The position numbers and the translations under genes are program-made. Positions 5,972-7,619 of a DNA stretch of 7,619 bases are shown piece after piece. The DNA is from JADKCL01 sp046050405 (GTDB taxonomy: Bacteria; Bacteroidota; Bacteroidia; J057; JADKCL01). The stretch covers positions 1 to 7,619 of the forward strand of contig JBJOPY010000213.1 of NCBI GenBank assembly GCA_046050405.1. Reading direction: 5' to 3'. Numbering within the stretch: the stretch's first letter is position 1; every line of letters starts with the position of its first letter. Under the pieces are notes generated by a model, which was not told the origin of the DNA, made no database searches, and saw only the letters and a list, made by a program, of their open reading frames with translations.

Positions 5972-7619
5972 TCAAAGCCCAACCTCGTCAAATACTTGGA
6001 AAAACTCGTCCCAGGTCAAGATGGACACTGCTTCGTGCGGGCGGACTACTCCGTTTACCCTGGCAAAGCTCCCCCAGGGGTTTCTCAGGTGAATCTTGTT
6101 GACATCGGCATGAACAATGGAATATTCGTGCTTAAAGGTGATCCCACCTACCTTCATTTCTCCACTTGCTCCCACACCAGCTGACCGATTTCTTCTTTTC
6201 CAGTCGTCCGGCGGAGATTGTTTTGTCCCTGCGGTTTTGAGACGTGGACTTTTCGTGACGAAAGCATCGATCACTGCGGCTTTAGCGGCAGCTTGATTTC
6301 GATTCAGGATGATTTGTTCCGCCTCTTCTTCGTCTTTTGCTTGTTTATTTTCCACCATTTCTCGCCAATCACCTCTAACACCCCCTGACATCCCCATACT
6401 TTGATACCCTTCCCCTGTCAGTATCATGGAAGCTTGAAATCCATGTCCGCCGCTGAGATCACTGCTCCCATGATAGGCGAGTTTTCTACCGCCTATGGCA
6501 AATGCCTTTTCTACGATTGCAGGCCAAAGCTGGTTTCCATGGGAACCCACGGGCCTGTTTGCTTCGATCGTTTCTGAAGGCTTTTTAATTGTTTTTCTTG
6601 TTTTCAAGATGGTATTCTTGACCGTCACATCCTCAGGGGAAAACCTGAGCCTCTCCGGAGCCAGACCGGCTTTATAGTTGGTAACTTTATGAAAGCGCAC
6701 CGTATGGTTGGCAACTGGCTGAGTGGGATCAGTTTGGAATAAGTTATTCTTGATATAGCCAGGTCTGGTTTGCACCAGGCTCATCAGGGCCGCCAAGAGG
6801 AAACAATCTCCCATCATCCCCTGTTTCACATCCCCCACAGTGGGAACACCGTTGGGCATCACGACCCCTGCTGGCTCATGTCCTGTAATTTGACCCTCCT
6901 TAAGAGCGGTCTTGGTGTTGATCCATCCTTGAAAACCTTTAAACTGGATTTTGGCGTAAGAACGGCTCCATTTCCCCTCAGCGGAGGGCCTTTCCAAAAG
7001 TTTGACAAGACTGCCCTTGGGAATCACTACATTCCCCCCGTCTTCATTTTTGTGCGGATTAGCACCTTTGTCCTGATACAAGGTTTTCTGCTTCTCCAGA
7101 ATTACATGTTGATTGATTGCCGACTCTTGGATTTTATCATACATGATGTCCTGGTCGTTCACATTTTGAGTGGTATCCCTCTGGATCAGATGCGTGCTTC
7201 TTTGCACTGCGCCACCATTCTGCTGAACCACATGTGTCAATTCATGGGCAATCAGCTCCTGCCCTCCCCGGCTCCCGGGGTCATACGCCCCCTGGCGAAA
7301 GAACACATCCTGCCCGGTGGTAAACGCCTTGGCCTGGATCGCCCGGTTCATTTCATCCGACTGGGCATCCGTGTGCACCTTCACCCCACTGAAGTCCGCC
7401 CCCATTTGCTGCTCCATCCTGCCACGGGTGGACGCTGGGAGGGGCGCACCGCCGCCGCGGGCAGTCTCCAGGCGGCTTTCAAAGTCCGACGATGGTGAAA
7501 AGTCTTCGCCGGCAATCCTGGACTCTGCCTGTCCCGCCTCGGCATCCCCCGCGCGTCGAACCAACGGGGTGATCGTGGGAGCGAGCAGCCTGGGTTGCAG
7601 GCTCCCTTCCTTCCCCTCT
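5972..7619 (-). CDS. DUF4157 (eCIS core) protein with calpain-like cysteine protease payload, 5' end outside window
   Basis: The frame is open to the right edge, so the N-terminus is missing. The TTG at 7564 is not a credible start, because the preceding codons (GKEGSLQPRLLAPTITPL) read like a DUF4157 linker. Counting from 7564, residues 28-118 are DUF4157: FESRLETARGGGAPLP, MGADFSGVKVHTD, and H107-E-L-T-H111 (zinc-protease motif). Residues about 160-225 form an SH3-like segment (IPKGSLVKLLERP, then FQGWINTKTAL). Residues 238-530 are a calpain (C2) cysteine protease: DVKQGMMGDC254FLLAAL with the nucleophile, LWPAIVEKAFA at 346-356, KHEYSIVHAD with H479, LRNPWG with N495, and TWDEFFQVF near the end. 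All three catalytic residues are present, so it is probably active; calpain-fold proteases cleave proteins, usually at few sites. No calcium-binding EF-hands are visible. A role as an injected toxin is inferred from DUF4157. A 315-base gap separates it from the next cargo gene. Confidence 0.95.
   Translation of the reverse strand, partial: EGKEGSLQPRLLAPTITPLVRRAGDAEAGQAESRIAGEDFSPSSDFESRLETARGGGAPLPASTRGRMEQQMGADFSGVKVHTDAQSDEMNRAIQAKAFTTGQDVFFRQGAYDPGSRGGQELIAHELTHVVQQNGGAVQRSTHLIQRDTTQNVNDQDIMYDKIQESAINQHVILEKQKTLYQDKGANPHKNEDGGNVVIPKGSLVKLLERPSAEGKWSRSYAKIQFKGFQGWINTKTALKEGQITGHEPAGVVMPNGVPTVGDVKQGMMGDCFLLAALMSLVQTRPGYIKNNLFQTDPTQPVANHTVRFHKVTNYKAGLAPERLRFSPEDVTVKNTILKTRKTIKKPSETIEANRPVGSHGNQLWPAIVEKAFAIGGRKLAYHGSSDLSGGHGFQASMILTGEGYQSMGMSGGVRGDWREMVENKQAKDEEEAEQIILNRNQAAAKAAVIDAFVTKSPRLKTAGTKQSPPDDWKRRNRSAGVGASGEMKVGGITFKHEYSIVHADVNKIHLRNPWGSFARVNGVVRPHEAVSILTWDEFFQVFDEVGL

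Noticed and set aside
6770..7498. 242-codon plus-strand open frame
   Set aside because: It lies opposite the calpain-domain gene, which has clear domain motifs; the plus frame is a GC-driven shadow.

Overview
The window (7,619 bases, overall near 50% GC by eye) is a one-directional array: every gene I can support is on the minus strand, so the story reads from right to left. It looks like an accessory locus of effector (cargo) proteins of the kind linked to extracellular contractile injection systems (eCIS). Two large proteins carry the DUF4157 'eCIS core' domain with an HExxH zinc-protease motif, each joined to a different payload. Bacteroidota is the best guess for the host, from the style of the MerR regulator and of the DUF4157 and leader sequences and from the scarcity of clear Shine-Dalgarno sites. 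This is recall of family resemblance, not a database result.

Right to left: (1) 7619-5972, a 5'-truncated DUF4157 protein with an SH3-like segment and a complete-looking calpain (C2) cysteine-protease domain with Cys, His and Asn. (2) 5971-5657, a non-coding gap with several inverted repeats, two of which share an arm and exclude each other. (3) 5656-3440, a 738-residue DUF4157 protein whose middle carries an HHSS...SGHY signature resembling the plant IQM (calmodulin-binding) protein core, and whose tail is a run of 12-residue YFAQDNR repeats encoded by a 36-base tandem repeat. (4) 3210-2500, an unrecognised helical, HEAT-like protein. (5) 2237-1983, an 84-residue protein that looks like the detached N-terminal leader of DUF4157 cargo proteins. 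(6) 1926-1405, a secreted or lipid-anchored single-domain protein resembling the N-terminal region of bacterial M35 metalloproteases. (7) 1152-271, a MerR-type regulator with a B12-binding domain that keeps the CarH-type light-sensing motifs.

No sheath, tube, baseplate, spike or AAA+ ATPase gene is present, so the link to an eCIS rests on the DUF4157 domains alone. The genes may work as a cargo cluster: two toxins or effectors, a small leader-like protein, a helical accessory protein and a possible protease-inhibitor-like lipoprotein. The MerR regulator may control this cluster or a separate pathway to the left of the window. Both effector genes show a sharp fall in GC where the DUF4157 module meets the payload, which suggests modular exchange of payloads.
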